DNA of 28,063 nucleotides from assembly GCA_036505795.1 (NCBI GenBank), contig DASXSU010000070.1, positions 1 to 28,063 on the forward strand, in the 5' to 3' direction. Shown one piece after another: positions 1-7,064 of the stretch; positions within the stretch are counted from its first letter, which is position 1, and every line of letters starts with the position of its first letter. The notes beneath the pieces were generated by a model. It did no database searches and was not told the DNA's origin. It worked only from the letters and a program-made list of their open reading frames with translations. The stretch is from NS-11 sp036505795 (GTDB taxonomy: Bacteria; Nitrospirota; Nitrospiria; Nitrospirales; NS-4). Both the position numbers and the translations under genes were made by a program.

Positions 1-269
1 CTTGTGGAGCCGAGGTAGCTCTGCGATGTCATTTCGGTCACGCCGGCGATGCGCCCAAACTGGCGTTCAAGCGGGGCTGCAACCGAAGTCGCCATAGTTT
101 CGGGGCTGGCTCCGGGAAGGTTGGCGGAGACCTGGATTGTCGGGAAGTCCACGGTCGGCAGGGCTGCCACCGGGAGCAAACGGAAAGCGACCGCACCGAC
201 AAGCGCCACGGCAATCGTCAGAAGCGTCGTGGCGACCGGCCGCCGGATGAAAGGCTCTGAGATGTTCAT
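1..269 (-). CDS. mdtC: MdtC-like RND efflux transporter, N-terminal fragment (cut by window edge)
   Basis: These are the first 89 codons of a second RND (resistance-nodulation-division) inner-membrane pump subunit. The visible protein starts MNISEPFIRRPVATTLL and has the first membrane helix (about residues 10-30). It then carries RND signatures GASPETMA and PLERQFGRIAGV, the start of the porter domain. The sequence follows E. coli MdtC (LPVAALPTVDFP, LPGASPETM, GRIAGVTEMTS) more closely than MdtB. It lies 43 bases downstream of mdtB on the same strand, the order expected of an mdtABC operon, where MdtB and MdtC form a heterotrimeric proton-driven pump. The ATG at 267-269 lacks a strong Shine-Dalgarno. 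It was chosen because it fits the conserved RND N-terminus. The rest of the gene lies outside the window. Confidence 0.93.
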   Translation of the reverse strand, partial: MNISEPFIRRPVATTLLTIAVALVGAVAFRLLPVAALPTVDFPTIQVSANLPGASPETMATSVAAPLERQFGRIAGVTEMTSQSYLGST

Positions 270-312
270 ACCGGCGAGGGGGACAAGCTACTTTTCCCGG
301 TAGGGTCACTGT

Positions 313-3300
313 TCACCGCGAAACCTCATCGCGTGGAAAAGTTGCCTGTCCCCATTCCGTGGACCGTGCCCGGCGCTCACCAACGCGTTTTGCCAATCGA
401 TCAAACGCGAGGTAGACCACCGGTGTCGTATACAGTGTCAGTATCTGGCTCAGGATCAGCCCGCCGACGATGGCAATCCCCAGAGGCCTGCGCAATTCCG
501 CCCCCATGCCCGTGCTCACTGCAAGCGGCAGCGCGCCAAGCAGGGCCGCCATCGTCGTCATCATGATCGGCCGGAATCTGAGTAAAGAGGCCTCATAAAT
601 AGCTTCCTCGGCGCTCTTGCCCTCCTTGCGCTCCGCCTCGAGCGCAAAGTCGATCATCATGATGGCGTTCTTCTTCACAATGCCGATCAGTAAAATGATG
701 CCGATCAACGCAATCACGCTGAGCTCCATTCTGAAAATGAACAGCGCAAGAATCGCCCCCACGCCTGCCGACGGCAGCGTAGAGAGGATCGTGAGCGGGT
801 GGATATAGCTCTCATACAGGATGCCAAGCACGATGTAGACGGTCACGAGCGCCGCCAGGATCAGCAACGGCTCGTTGGCCAAGGACGCCTGGAATGCCTG
901 GGCGGTCCCCTGAAAACTGCCCCGAATACTGGGCGGGAGGCCGATCTGCTGCGTCGCCGCATCGATCGCCTTCACGGCCTCTCCGAGCGAGACCCCGGGC
1001 GCCAAGTTAAATGAGATGGTCACCGCTGGAAATTGCCCCTGATGACTGATGATGAGTGGCGCCATAGACTCGGTCGTCTGCGTAAATGCGCTCAGGGGAA
1101 CTGACCCCCCATTGGCGGCGCGAATATAGATGTCTTGCAGCGCCTGAGGGCCCTTCTGAAAATCCGGCTTTACTTCCAGGACGACGCGATACTGGTTCAA
1201 CTGCGTGAACATCGTCGACACAATGCGCTGTCCGAAGGCGTCATACAGGGTATCGTCGATCATCTGCGGAGTGATGCCTAGCCGCGACGCCGTGCTGCGG
1301 TCGATCATGACCAAGGACTGCAGTCCCTGGTCCTGTTGATCGCTGCTCACGTCGAGCAGCTCCGGGAGGCTCCGAAGCGACTCCACCAGTTTCGGCGCCC
1401 AGGTATTCAGGTCCTTCACATCCGGGTCTTCGAGGCTGTACTGATACTGCGTGCGGCTCACGCGATCCTCGACCATGAGGTCTTGCACCGGCTGCTGAAA
1501 TAACGTGATGCCGTCGACGTTCGCCAGCTCCGATTGCAAACGGCGGATGACCTGGGTCGCGCCGGCGTTGCGCTGCGCCAGGGGCTTGAGGTTGATCAGG
1601 ATGCGCCCGCTGTTGAGCGTCGAATTAGTGCCGTCCACCCCGATGAACGACGATAGGCTTTGCACCGCGGGGTCCTTCAGAATCACCCTCGCAAGCGCCT
1701 GCTGGCGTTCAGCCATCGCGGCAAACGATACGGATTGCGGCGCTTCCGAAATTCCCAGGATGACCCCGGTGTCCTGAACAGGAAAGAAGCCCTTTGGCAC
1801 GATGATGTAGAGCAATACCGTCAAGACCAGGGTCCCGATCGCGACCGCCAGTGTCGCGCTCTGATGGCCGAGGACCCATCGCAATGTTCTTCCGTAGGCC
1901 TTAATGGTCTGGTCAAAGAGCCGCTGGGAGGCGCGGTAGAACCTTCCCTGCTGTTTTTCCGGCGTATGCCGCAGCAACCTCGCACACATCATCGGCGTCA
2001 ACGTCAGCGATACCACAGCCGAGATCAGGATCGTGACGCCCAGGGTGATCGCGAATTCACGAAACAATCGTCCCACCACGTCGCCCATGAAGAGCAATGG
2101 AATCAACACCGCGATGAGCGAGATGGTCAAGGACAAGATGGTAAAGCCGATCTGCCGTGAGCCTTTGAGGGCCGCCTCAAGCGGCGAGTCGCCCGCTTCG
2201 ATGTAGCGGGCGATATTTTCAATCATGACGATCGCGTCGTCCACGACGAATCCTGTCGAAATCGTGAGCGCCATCAACGTCAGATTGTTCAGGCTGAAGC
2301 CCAACAGATACATGGCGCCGAAGGTGCCCACCAGAGACAGGGGGACGGCGGCGGCGGGAATAACTGTCGCTGACACGGTACGAAGAAACAGAAAGATCAC
2401 CATCACGACCAGGGCGACCGCCAGCATCAATTCGAACTGCACGTCTTTGACGGACCCCCGAATGGTTGTCGTGCGATCGGTGAGTACAGAGACATGCACC
2501 GACGAGGGCAACGAATTTTGCAGCTGCGGCAGCAGCTTCTTGATGCGGTCGGCGACCTCGATGACATTGGCTCCCGGCTGACGTTGGATATTGACGATCA
2601 CTGCGGGCGCGTCGTTCATCCAGGCCGCTTGTTTGACATTCTCGGCATCGTCGATGACATCCGCCACATCGGACAGCAATACCGGCGCCCCGTTGCGGTA
2701 GCTGACGACCAACGGACGATAGTCCTTGCTAGAAAGAAGCTGATCGTTGGCGCCGATAATTGAGGCCTGCCGCGGGCCGTCGAAGGCCCCCTTGGCTTGA
2801 TTGACATTAGCGGCCGCAATCACGATCCGCAGGTCTTCAAGGGTGAGTCCATAGGAAGACAGCGCCGTCGGGTTGGCCTGAACCCGAACGGCCGGCCGCT
2901 GCCCACCGCTGATGCTGACAAGCCCGACCCCCGACAGCTGAGAAATCTTCTGAGCAAACCGGGTGTCGGCCAGGTCTTCTACTTGTGGCAGAGGCAAGGT
3001 ATCGGATGTCAACGCCAGTGTCAGAATCGGAGCATCCGCCGGGTTGACCTTGCTATAGACCGGCGGGTTCGGAAGATCCTTCGGCAGGAAAGTGGTCGCC
3101 GCGTTGATCGCAGCCTGCACTTCCTGCTCGGCCACATCCAGGCTCAGGTCCAAACTAAACTGCAGCGTGATGACCGAGCTGCCCCCGGAACTCGTCGACG
3201 TCATCTGTTTCAGACCCGGCATCTGCCCGAACTGACGCTCCAACGGGGATGTGACGGATGACGCCATCACGTCAGGGCTCGCACCCGGATAGAACGTGAG

Positions 3301-3441
3301 GATCTGGATGGTCGGATAATCTACTTGAGGGAGGGCGGATACCGGCAACTGAATATACGCGATGGCGCCGGCGAGCAGAACAGCCGCCATCAGCAAGACC
3401 GTCGCGACCGGCCGGAGAATGAACAGACGGGACGGGTTCAC
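313..3441 (-). CDS. mdtB: MdtB-like RND multidrug efflux transporter subunit
   Basis: This is a full-length (1042 aa) inner-membrane RND pump protein of the hydrophobe/amphiphile exporter type, which trades protons for drugs or other amphiphiles across the envelope. The N-terminal helix is at about residues 10-30. The first porter region has GASPDVMASSVTSPLERQFG and LPNPPVYSKVNPADAPI, the latter very close to E. coli MdtB. The proton-relay acidic pair is D401-D402 (FVVDDAIVMIEN) in helix 4 and the relay lysine is K923 or K924 (IVKKNAIMM). Length is normal for the family. The start is a GTG at 3439-3441 that overlaps the mdtA stop by four bases (GTGA), so translation is probably coupled. The substrate cannot be read from sequence. 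MdtABC in enterobacteria exports bile salts and novobiocin, but that need not hold here. Confidence 0.95.
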   Translation of the reverse strand: MNPSRLFILRPVATVLLMAAVLLAGAIAYIQLPVSALPQVDYPTIQILTFYPGASPDVMASSVTSPLERQFGQMPGLKQMTSTSSGGSSVITLQFSLDLSLDVAEQEVQAAINAATTFLPKDLPNPPVYSKVNPADAPILTLALTSDTLPLPQVEDLADTRFAQKISQLSGVGLVSISGGQRPAVRVQANPTALSSYGLTLEDLRIVIAAANVNQAKGAFDGPRQASIIGANDQLLSSKDYRPLVVSYRNGAPVLLSDVADVIDDAENVKQAAWMNDAPAVIVNIQRQPGANVIEVADRIKKLLPQLQNSLPSSVHVSVLTDRTTTIRGSVKDVQFELMLAVALVVMVIFLFLRTVSATVIPAAAVPLSLVGTFGAMYLLGFSLNNLTLMALTISTGFVVDDAIVMIENIARYIEAGDSPLEAALKGSRQIGFTILSLTISLIAVLIPLLFMGDVVGRLFREFAITLGVTILISAVVSLTLTPMMCARLLRHTPEKQQGRFYRASQRLFDQTIKAYGRTLRWVLGHQSATLAVAIGTLVLTVLLYIIVPKGFFPVQDTGVILGISEAPQSVSFAAMAERQQALARVILKDPAVQSLSSFIGVDGTNSTLNSGRILINLKPLAQRNAGATQVIRRLQSELANVDGITLFQQPVQDLMVEDRVSRTQYQYSLEDPDVKDLNTWAPKLVESLRSLPELLDVSSDQQDQGLQSLVMIDRSTASRLGITPQMIDDTLYDAFGQRIVSTMFTQLNQYRVVLEVKPDFQKGPQALQDIYIRAANGGSVPLSAFTQTTESMAPLIISHQGQFPAVTISFNLAPGVSLGEAVKAIDAATQQIGLPPSIRGSFQGTAQAFQASLANEPLLILAALVTVYIVLGILYESYIHPLTILSTLPSAGVGAILALFIFRMELSVIALIGIILLIGIVKKNAIMMIDFALEAERKEGKSAEEAIYEASLLRFRPIMMTTMAALLGALPLAVSTGMGAELRRPLGIAIVGGLILSQILTLYTTPVVYLAFDRLAKRVGERRARSTEWGQATFPRDEVSR

Positions 3442-4655
3442 GACCGTGTCGCTTTCGGTGGCGGGCCGCTTGGACTGCGGACCTCCACCTTGCTTCCCTC
3501 TTTCAGCTTTTCCGTCCCATCGACCACGACAAGCTCATCCGGTGACAGGCCCTTCTCAATTGACGCCTGATCCCCCTGAGTGACCCCGACGCTAATGGGA
3601 CGCACAGCGACAGTCTGATCAGGCTTCACCACATACACGAATGCGCCCTGGGAACCTCTTTGAACGGCGACCGTTGGAACGAGGGTCGCTCCTCTCTTGG
3701 TGTCGAGAAGCAAGCGGGCATTGACGAATTGCATGGGAAATAACTCATTGTCATCGTTGGGAAAGATCGCCTTAAGCCGTACCGTACCGGTATTCGGATC
3801 GATCTGGTTATCAACGGTTAGCAACGATCCCGTCGCCAGTTTTCGCTTTTGCTCTCGATCAAATGCTTCGACCGGCAACCGCTCCCCCGTCTTGAGCTTT
3901 TCAAGCACGGATGGAAGACTATCCTCCGCGATGGTAAAGACAACGGCAATCGGCTGAAGCTGCGTGATCACCAGCAATCCATTGGCATCCGTGGCATGCA
4001 CAATGTTGCCCGCATCCACCAGGCGCAGGCCAATTCGACCCGTGATGGGGGACGTAATCCGGGAGTAGGTCAGCTGCAGCTTGGCATTATCGATCAGTCC
4101 TTGATCGGTTTTAAGGACCCCTTCGGCTTGACGCACCAAAGACTCCTGGGTATCCAGCTGCTGCTTGGCGATCATTTCCTGCTTGTACAACTCCTTGTAG
4201 CGCTCCAGGTCAATTCGGGCATTTTGCAGCTGGGCTAGGTCGCGGGCCATCTGTCCTTGCATTTGCGTCATTTGCACCTGGAACGGCCGCGGGTCGATTT
4301 CGGCCAGGAGTTCTCCGGCATGCACGATTTGCCCTTCGCGAAACAGGACCTTCATCAATTGGCCGTCGACGCGGCTTTTCACGGTCACCGTATTCAGTGG
4401 TGTCACGGACCCAAGCCCGGTGAGATAGATCTCGATGTCGCCTGTTCTTGCGGCCACTGCCACGACCGGCGCCGCACGAACGGCGGTGGCTGATGACGGC
4501 TTGGCAACACGCGATTGAGCTGCACCTGACTTCGTCAATACGACGTATGCCCCAATCGCGAGGAGACAGGCCGCCAGCAGGGCAATACCCCAGCGCTTGA
4601 GCAGGACAGGAAAACGTGTTGACTCATGCATGGGATCTTTCTTAGCCTCAATCAT
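3438..4655 (-). CDS. mdtA: MdtA-like periplasmic adaptor (membrane fusion protein) of RND pump
   Basis: This 405-residue protein is the membrane-fusion subunit that links the RND pump to an outer-membrane channel. It has a short cytoplasmic N-terminus and one membrane anchor (about residues 22-40). The first lipoyl half is around 90-125 (VKSRVDGQLMKVLFREGQIV). A helical hairpin follows at about 127-195 (MQGQMARD, ARIDLERYKELY). The second lipoyl half starts near 198 (RITSPITGRIGLRLVDAGN), followed by beta-barrel and membrane-proximal domains. These match MdtA closely. It is first in the operon and overlaps mdtB by four bases. No outer-membrane channel gene is visible; it may lie beyond the left edge or elsewhere. 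The start is uncertain: the ATG at 4653-4655 has no Shine-Dalgarno, and an in-frame ATG eight codons later (residue 9) is a plausible alternative. Confidence 0.94.
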   Translation of the reverse strand: MIEAKKDPMHESTRFPVLLKRWGIALLAACLLAIGAYVVLTKSGAAQSRVAKPSSATAVRAAPVVAVAARTGDIEIYLTGLGSVTPLNTVTVKSRVDGQLMKVLFREGQIVHAGELLAEIDPRPFQVQMTQMQGQMARDLAQLQNARIDLERYKELYKQEMIAKQQLDTQESLVRQAEGVLKTDQGLIDNAKLQLTYSRITSPITGRIGLRLVDAGNIVHATDANGLLVITQLQPIAVVFTIAEDSLPSVLEKLKTGERLPVEAFDREQKRKLATGSLLTVDNQIDPNTGTVRLKAIFPNDDNELFPMQFVNARLLLDTKRGATLVPTVAVQRGSQGAFVYVVKPDQTVAVRPISVGVTQGDQASIEKGLSPDELVVVDGTEKLKEGSKVEVRSPSGPPPKATRS

Positions 4656-4715
4656 AAAGCTTTAACATCTATCAGAACGTGGCGTCACACTCTGCAAGCC
4701 GGCGATGAAATTGCG

Positions 4716-4724
4716 TGCTACAAT
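4716..4724 (+). promoter_or_regulatory. Candidate extended -10 promoter for the sigma-factor cassette
   Basis: The sequence TGCTACAAT matches the extended -10 pattern TGnTAnAAT and lies about 120 bases upstream of the sigma-factor start. No convincing -35 hexamer sits 17 bases upstream, which extended -10 promoters tolerate. Transcription from here would include the inverted repeat at 4795-4817 in the leader. This is a pattern match only. Confidence 0.3.
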
Positions 4725-4794
4725 CCACGTTTGCAAGCATCGGAGCCGTGAAAGCACACCTCTCCATGAGTATAAGTCGGAGCAAGAGCCGGTG

Positions 4795-4817
4795 AGGTTA
4801 CAGAAAGGCTGTAACCT
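4795..4817. promoter_or_regulatory. Inverted repeat in the mdtA/sigma intergenic region (operator or leader hairpin)
   Basis: Two perfect 8-base arms, AGGTTACA and TGTAACCT, flank a 7-base spacer (GAAAGGC). The repeat ends 26 bases before the TTG start of the sigma-factor gene and lies in the 188-base gap between divergent mdtA and the sigma gene. It could be a dimeric repressor site serving one or both directions, or an RNA hairpin in the sigma mRNA leader. No T-run follows, so a terminator is less likely. Confidence 0.5.
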
Positions 4818-4843
4818 TCTGCGCCCGCCTTGCGACTTAGGCA

Positions 4844-5455
4844 TTGGGAACCCTTTTGACTGAGGCGGAGACACAGGGACCGCCGGATGAAGAGGTCATT
4901 CGCCGGGTCCTGGCTGGAGAGGTGGATCTCTTTGTGGAACTGATCAGGCGCTACCAGTCGCACGTCAGTCGCATCGTGGCGGGCCATGTTCGGCGCGACA
5001 TGGTCGAGGAGGTGGCGCATGATGCCTTTGTCCGGGCCTATACCTCCTTGCGCACCTTTTCGTTTCGGGTGCCGTTCGAGCATTGGTTGGCCAGGATCGC
5101 ACTGCGCAGTTGCTACGATGCCTGGCGCACTGCGGCGGCCCGCAAGGAAGTGCCCCTGGGCGGCCTGGGGGAGGAACAGCAAGCGTGGGCCGACCGGCTC
5201 CTGGCAGCGGAATCGGGCGAGCGGTTCGATGATCTCGTTCGCCAGCGGGAGACGTCAGAGTTATTACATACGGCGTTGGCACAGCTTTCCCCCGAAAATC
5301 GTATGGTCGTGACCCTCGTCCATCTGGAAGGTCATTCGGTCCAGGAGGCCGCTAAACTCCTCGGCTGGACTTCCATCAATGTGAAGGTAAGAGCGCATCG
5401 CGCTCGTCAACAATTGCGCAAGATCCTCGAAGGAGAATTGAAGGAGTCTAGATGA
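4844..5455 (+). CDS. ECF-family (sigma-70 type) RNA polymerase sigma factor
   Basis: This is an alternative sigma factor of 203 aa, the usual size for extracytoplasmic-function (ECF) sigmas. Region 2 spans about residues 25-95 (LFVELIRRYQ, VEEVAHDAFVRAYTSLRTF, HWLARIALRSCYDAWR). Region 4 spans about 140-197 (LAQLSPENRMVVTLVHLEG, then a helix-turn-helix HSVQEAAKLLGWTSINVKVRAHRARQ split across 165-189). It directs RNA polymerase to a dedicated promoter set, normally after release from a membrane anti-sigma. A TAG at 4838-4840 closes the frame upstream and there is no early ATG. The start must therefore be TTG at 4844 or 4856; neither has a good Shine-Dalgarno, which suggests weak or regulated translation. 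The stop overlaps the next start (ATGA), and the divergent efflux operon is a natural candidate target. Confidence 0.93.
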   Translation: MGTLLTEAETQGPPDEEVIRRVLAGEVDLFVELIRRYQSHVSRIVAGHVRRDMVEEVAHDAFVRAYTSLRTFSFRVPFEHWLARIALRSCYDAWRTAAARKEVPLGGLGEEQQAWADRLLAAESGERFDDLVRQRETSELLHTALAQLSPENRMVVTLVHLEGHSVQEAAKLLGWTSINVKVRAHRARQQLRKILEGELKESR

Positions 5456-5754
5456 ACCGATCCAAAGCACAGATCGAAAAGCTAGAGCAGGCCCTGGCGC
5501 GGGCGCATCAGGTACAGGAGGCGCCGCCGTTTCCAACGGCGTGGGTGTATTCCGTCATGCGCGACATTCGCCTGCATGCCGGCAGCACGAGAGCCGCGAT
5601 CGAAATTCCTCGGCTTGTATGGCGTGCCGCCACGGTCGTCGCCTTCGTCTCGATGGTATTTGTTGGATCAGTCCTGACCTGGAATGCCGAGCGGCCCGAT
5701 ACGATCTTCACGGGTTTCTTTAGCGAGGCGAACATGGACCCGACCCTGCTATGA
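5452..5754 (+). CDS. Small single-pass membrane protein, probable anti-sigma factor
   Basis: This 100-residue protein has a charged N-terminal half predicted helical (IEKLEQALARAHQ, residues 8-20), one membrane helix at about 57-77 (LVWRAATVVAFVSMVFVGSV) and a short periplasmic tail. It lacks the HxxxCxxC zinc motif of the common zinc-binding anti-sigmas. The role is inferred from position: it overlaps the sigma gene by four bases (ATGA) at its start and overlaps the CpxP/Spy-like gene by four bases at its end. A cytoplasmic helical segment plus one membrane helix next to an ECF sigma is the usual anti-sigma layout. I do not recognise a named family. It could instead be a partner of the Spy-like protein. 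Confidence 0.75.
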   Translation: MNRSKAQIEKLEQALARAHQVQEAPPFPTAWVYSVMRDIRLHAGSTRAAIEIPRLVWRAATVVAFVSMVFVGSVLTWNAERPDTIFTGFFSEANMDPTLL

Positions 5755-6203
5755 GTCAACTGATGAGTGACGGGCAGACGCTGGCATCGGTCAAGCATTG
5801 GCGCGTGTGGAGCGGGATCGCCGTCGTGTTTGTGTGTGGTTTGCTGGTCGGCAACATCGCAACCACCGCCTATGATAATTACAAGCAGCAGCAGAAATGG
5901 GAACAAGGCCTGGCCGGACTCAAGCAGCGCGCGAGAAACCACCTTACCCGCGAGCTCGGGCTGTCGGTTGAACAGCAGCTGGCGATCGAGCCGATTTTGT
6001 CCCATGCTGAGACCGAGCTGCTTCAGTTGCGAATGGCGCAACAGCCCCACGTTGAAGAGACGGTCACCAGAACGACGACCGCACTGAAGGCCAAGCTCAG
6101 TCCAGCGCAGCAGACAAAACTCGATGAGCTCTATCACCGGCTCCAACAGCGGTGGGACTCGGACCGCCGGTACGTCAGCGGCCTTCCCCACACACAGGAA
6201 TAA
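5751..6203 (+). CDS. Membrane-anchored CpxP/Spy/ZraP-like periplasmic stress protein
   Basis: This 150-residue protein has a short cytoplasmic N-terminus, one uncleaved membrane helix (about 20-41) and a periplasmic, almost entirely helical domain. Two LTxxQ-like segments are visible: LTRELGLSVEQQ (65-76) and LSPAQQTKLDEL (116-127). That is the arrangement of the Spy/CpxP/ZraP family of periplasmic chaperones and metal sensors, often annotated as periplasmic heavy-metal sensor. It is the last gene of the overlapping sigma cassette (ATGA junction). In related systems such a protein senses envelope damage or metals and feeds back on the anti-sigma; that is inference here. No His-rich metal site is obvious, so metal binding is not supported by sequence alone. 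Confidence 0.8.
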   Translation: MSQLMSDGQTLASVKHWRVWSGIAVVFVCGLLVGNIATTAYDNYKQQQKWEQGLAGLKQRARNHLTRELGLSVEQQLAIEPILSHAETELLQLRMAQQPHVEETVTRTTTALKAKLSPAQQTKLDELYHRLQQRWDSDRRYVSGLPHTQE

Positions 6204-6346
6204 GATATCCCAGCCCAACGTTGGCGCCAAGCGCGTCGTGCATCGTGCATCTAATCTCTCTTCTTTTGAGGAATTGTCAGCGGCGCTTGAAATCCACGAC
6301 ATTCCCCCTATAACTCCTCATAATGTCAAAGCCAAGGAAGAACCAC

Positions 6347-7054
6347 ATGCGTCATGCAACACCTGTCGGTGCGATGTGTCTCATTCTCGTCGGGATGACA
6401 ATGAGCGGCTATGCCGAAGACATGCTGAGAGCCACCGGACAAACGGCAGAGGGCTGCCCTGTAACGCCTGCGCAGACGGCAGGCCCTTACTACCCGCCGA
6501 AGGCTCAACTTGAGGCGCAATTGGACAAGGACAACGATCTAACGCAGGTGAAGGGCCAACAAGGTAAAGCCTCGGGGCAGGTCCTATATGTGATGGGGCA
6601 AATCCGCGATTCCCGCTGCCGGCCAATTGAGGGCGCCGTCGCAGAAATCTGGCAGGCCTCGGACAGCGGTCGCTATCGGCATCCCCGAGACACGCAGAAT
6701 CCGGCGGCTCTTGATCCGCAATTCCAATACTACGGCAGGTACATCACGGACAAAGATGGGCGTTATGTCTTCAAAACCATCAAGCCCGGCGCCTATCCCA
6801 TGCGACCGGGAATGATGAGACCGTCGCATATCCATTTCAAGGTATCCCACCCTGAGTACGGCGAGTTTGTTACACAGATGTACTTCGTCGGCGATCGCTT
6901 TCAGGACAGTGACCCGATTTTCAACGATATTCCCCCGACCGAACGCAACAGGGTTCTTGTCACGATGGACCAACCCGGCGACGACTACGAGCGCGATGCC
7001 CGGCTTGCTCGATTTGACCTGACGCTACCCGGGGGCCCGAAAGGAAAGAACTGA
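6347..7054 (+). CDS. Exported intradiol ring-cleavage dioxygenase (protocatechuate 3,4-dioxygenase beta-like)
   Basis: This is a non-haem Fe(III) dioxygenase of the intradiol family, which opens catechol-type rings between the two hydroxyls. All four iron ligands are present: the Tyr of GRYRH, the Tyr of KPGAYP, and both His of SHIHF. These correspond to Y108, Y147, H160 and H162 of Pseudomonas PcaH. Other family signatures are TAGPYYPP and TDKDGRYVFKTIKPG. The chosen start (MRHATPVGAM) has AAGGAAG eight bases upstream and gives a signal peptide ending near SGYA. An in-frame ATG at 6323 would add eight residues (MSKPRKNH) but lacks a ribosome site. Export is unlike the classical cytosolic enzymes and no alpha subunit is adjacent. 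The substrate is unknown. It converges with the amidohydrolase gene, with stops about 10 bases apart. Confidence 0.9.
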   Translation: MRHATPVGAMCLILVGMTMSGYAEDMLRATGQTAEGCPVTPAQTAGPYYPPKAQLEAQLDKDNDLTQVKGQQGKASGQVLYVMGQIRDSRCRPIEGAVAEIWQASDSGRYRHPRDTQNPAALDPQFQYYGRYITDKDGRYVFKTIKPGAYPMRPGMMRPSHIHFKVSHPEYGEFVTQMYFVGDRFQDSDPIFNDIPPTERNRVLVTMDQPGDDYERDARLARFDLTLPGGPKGKN

Positions 7055-7064
7055 ACAGGGGTTG

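Noticed and set aside
6221..6230. Perfect 10-base palindrome TTGGCGCCAA after the Spy-like gene
   Set aside because: Short palindromes of this size occur by chance in GC-rich DNA, and there is no T-run or second copy.
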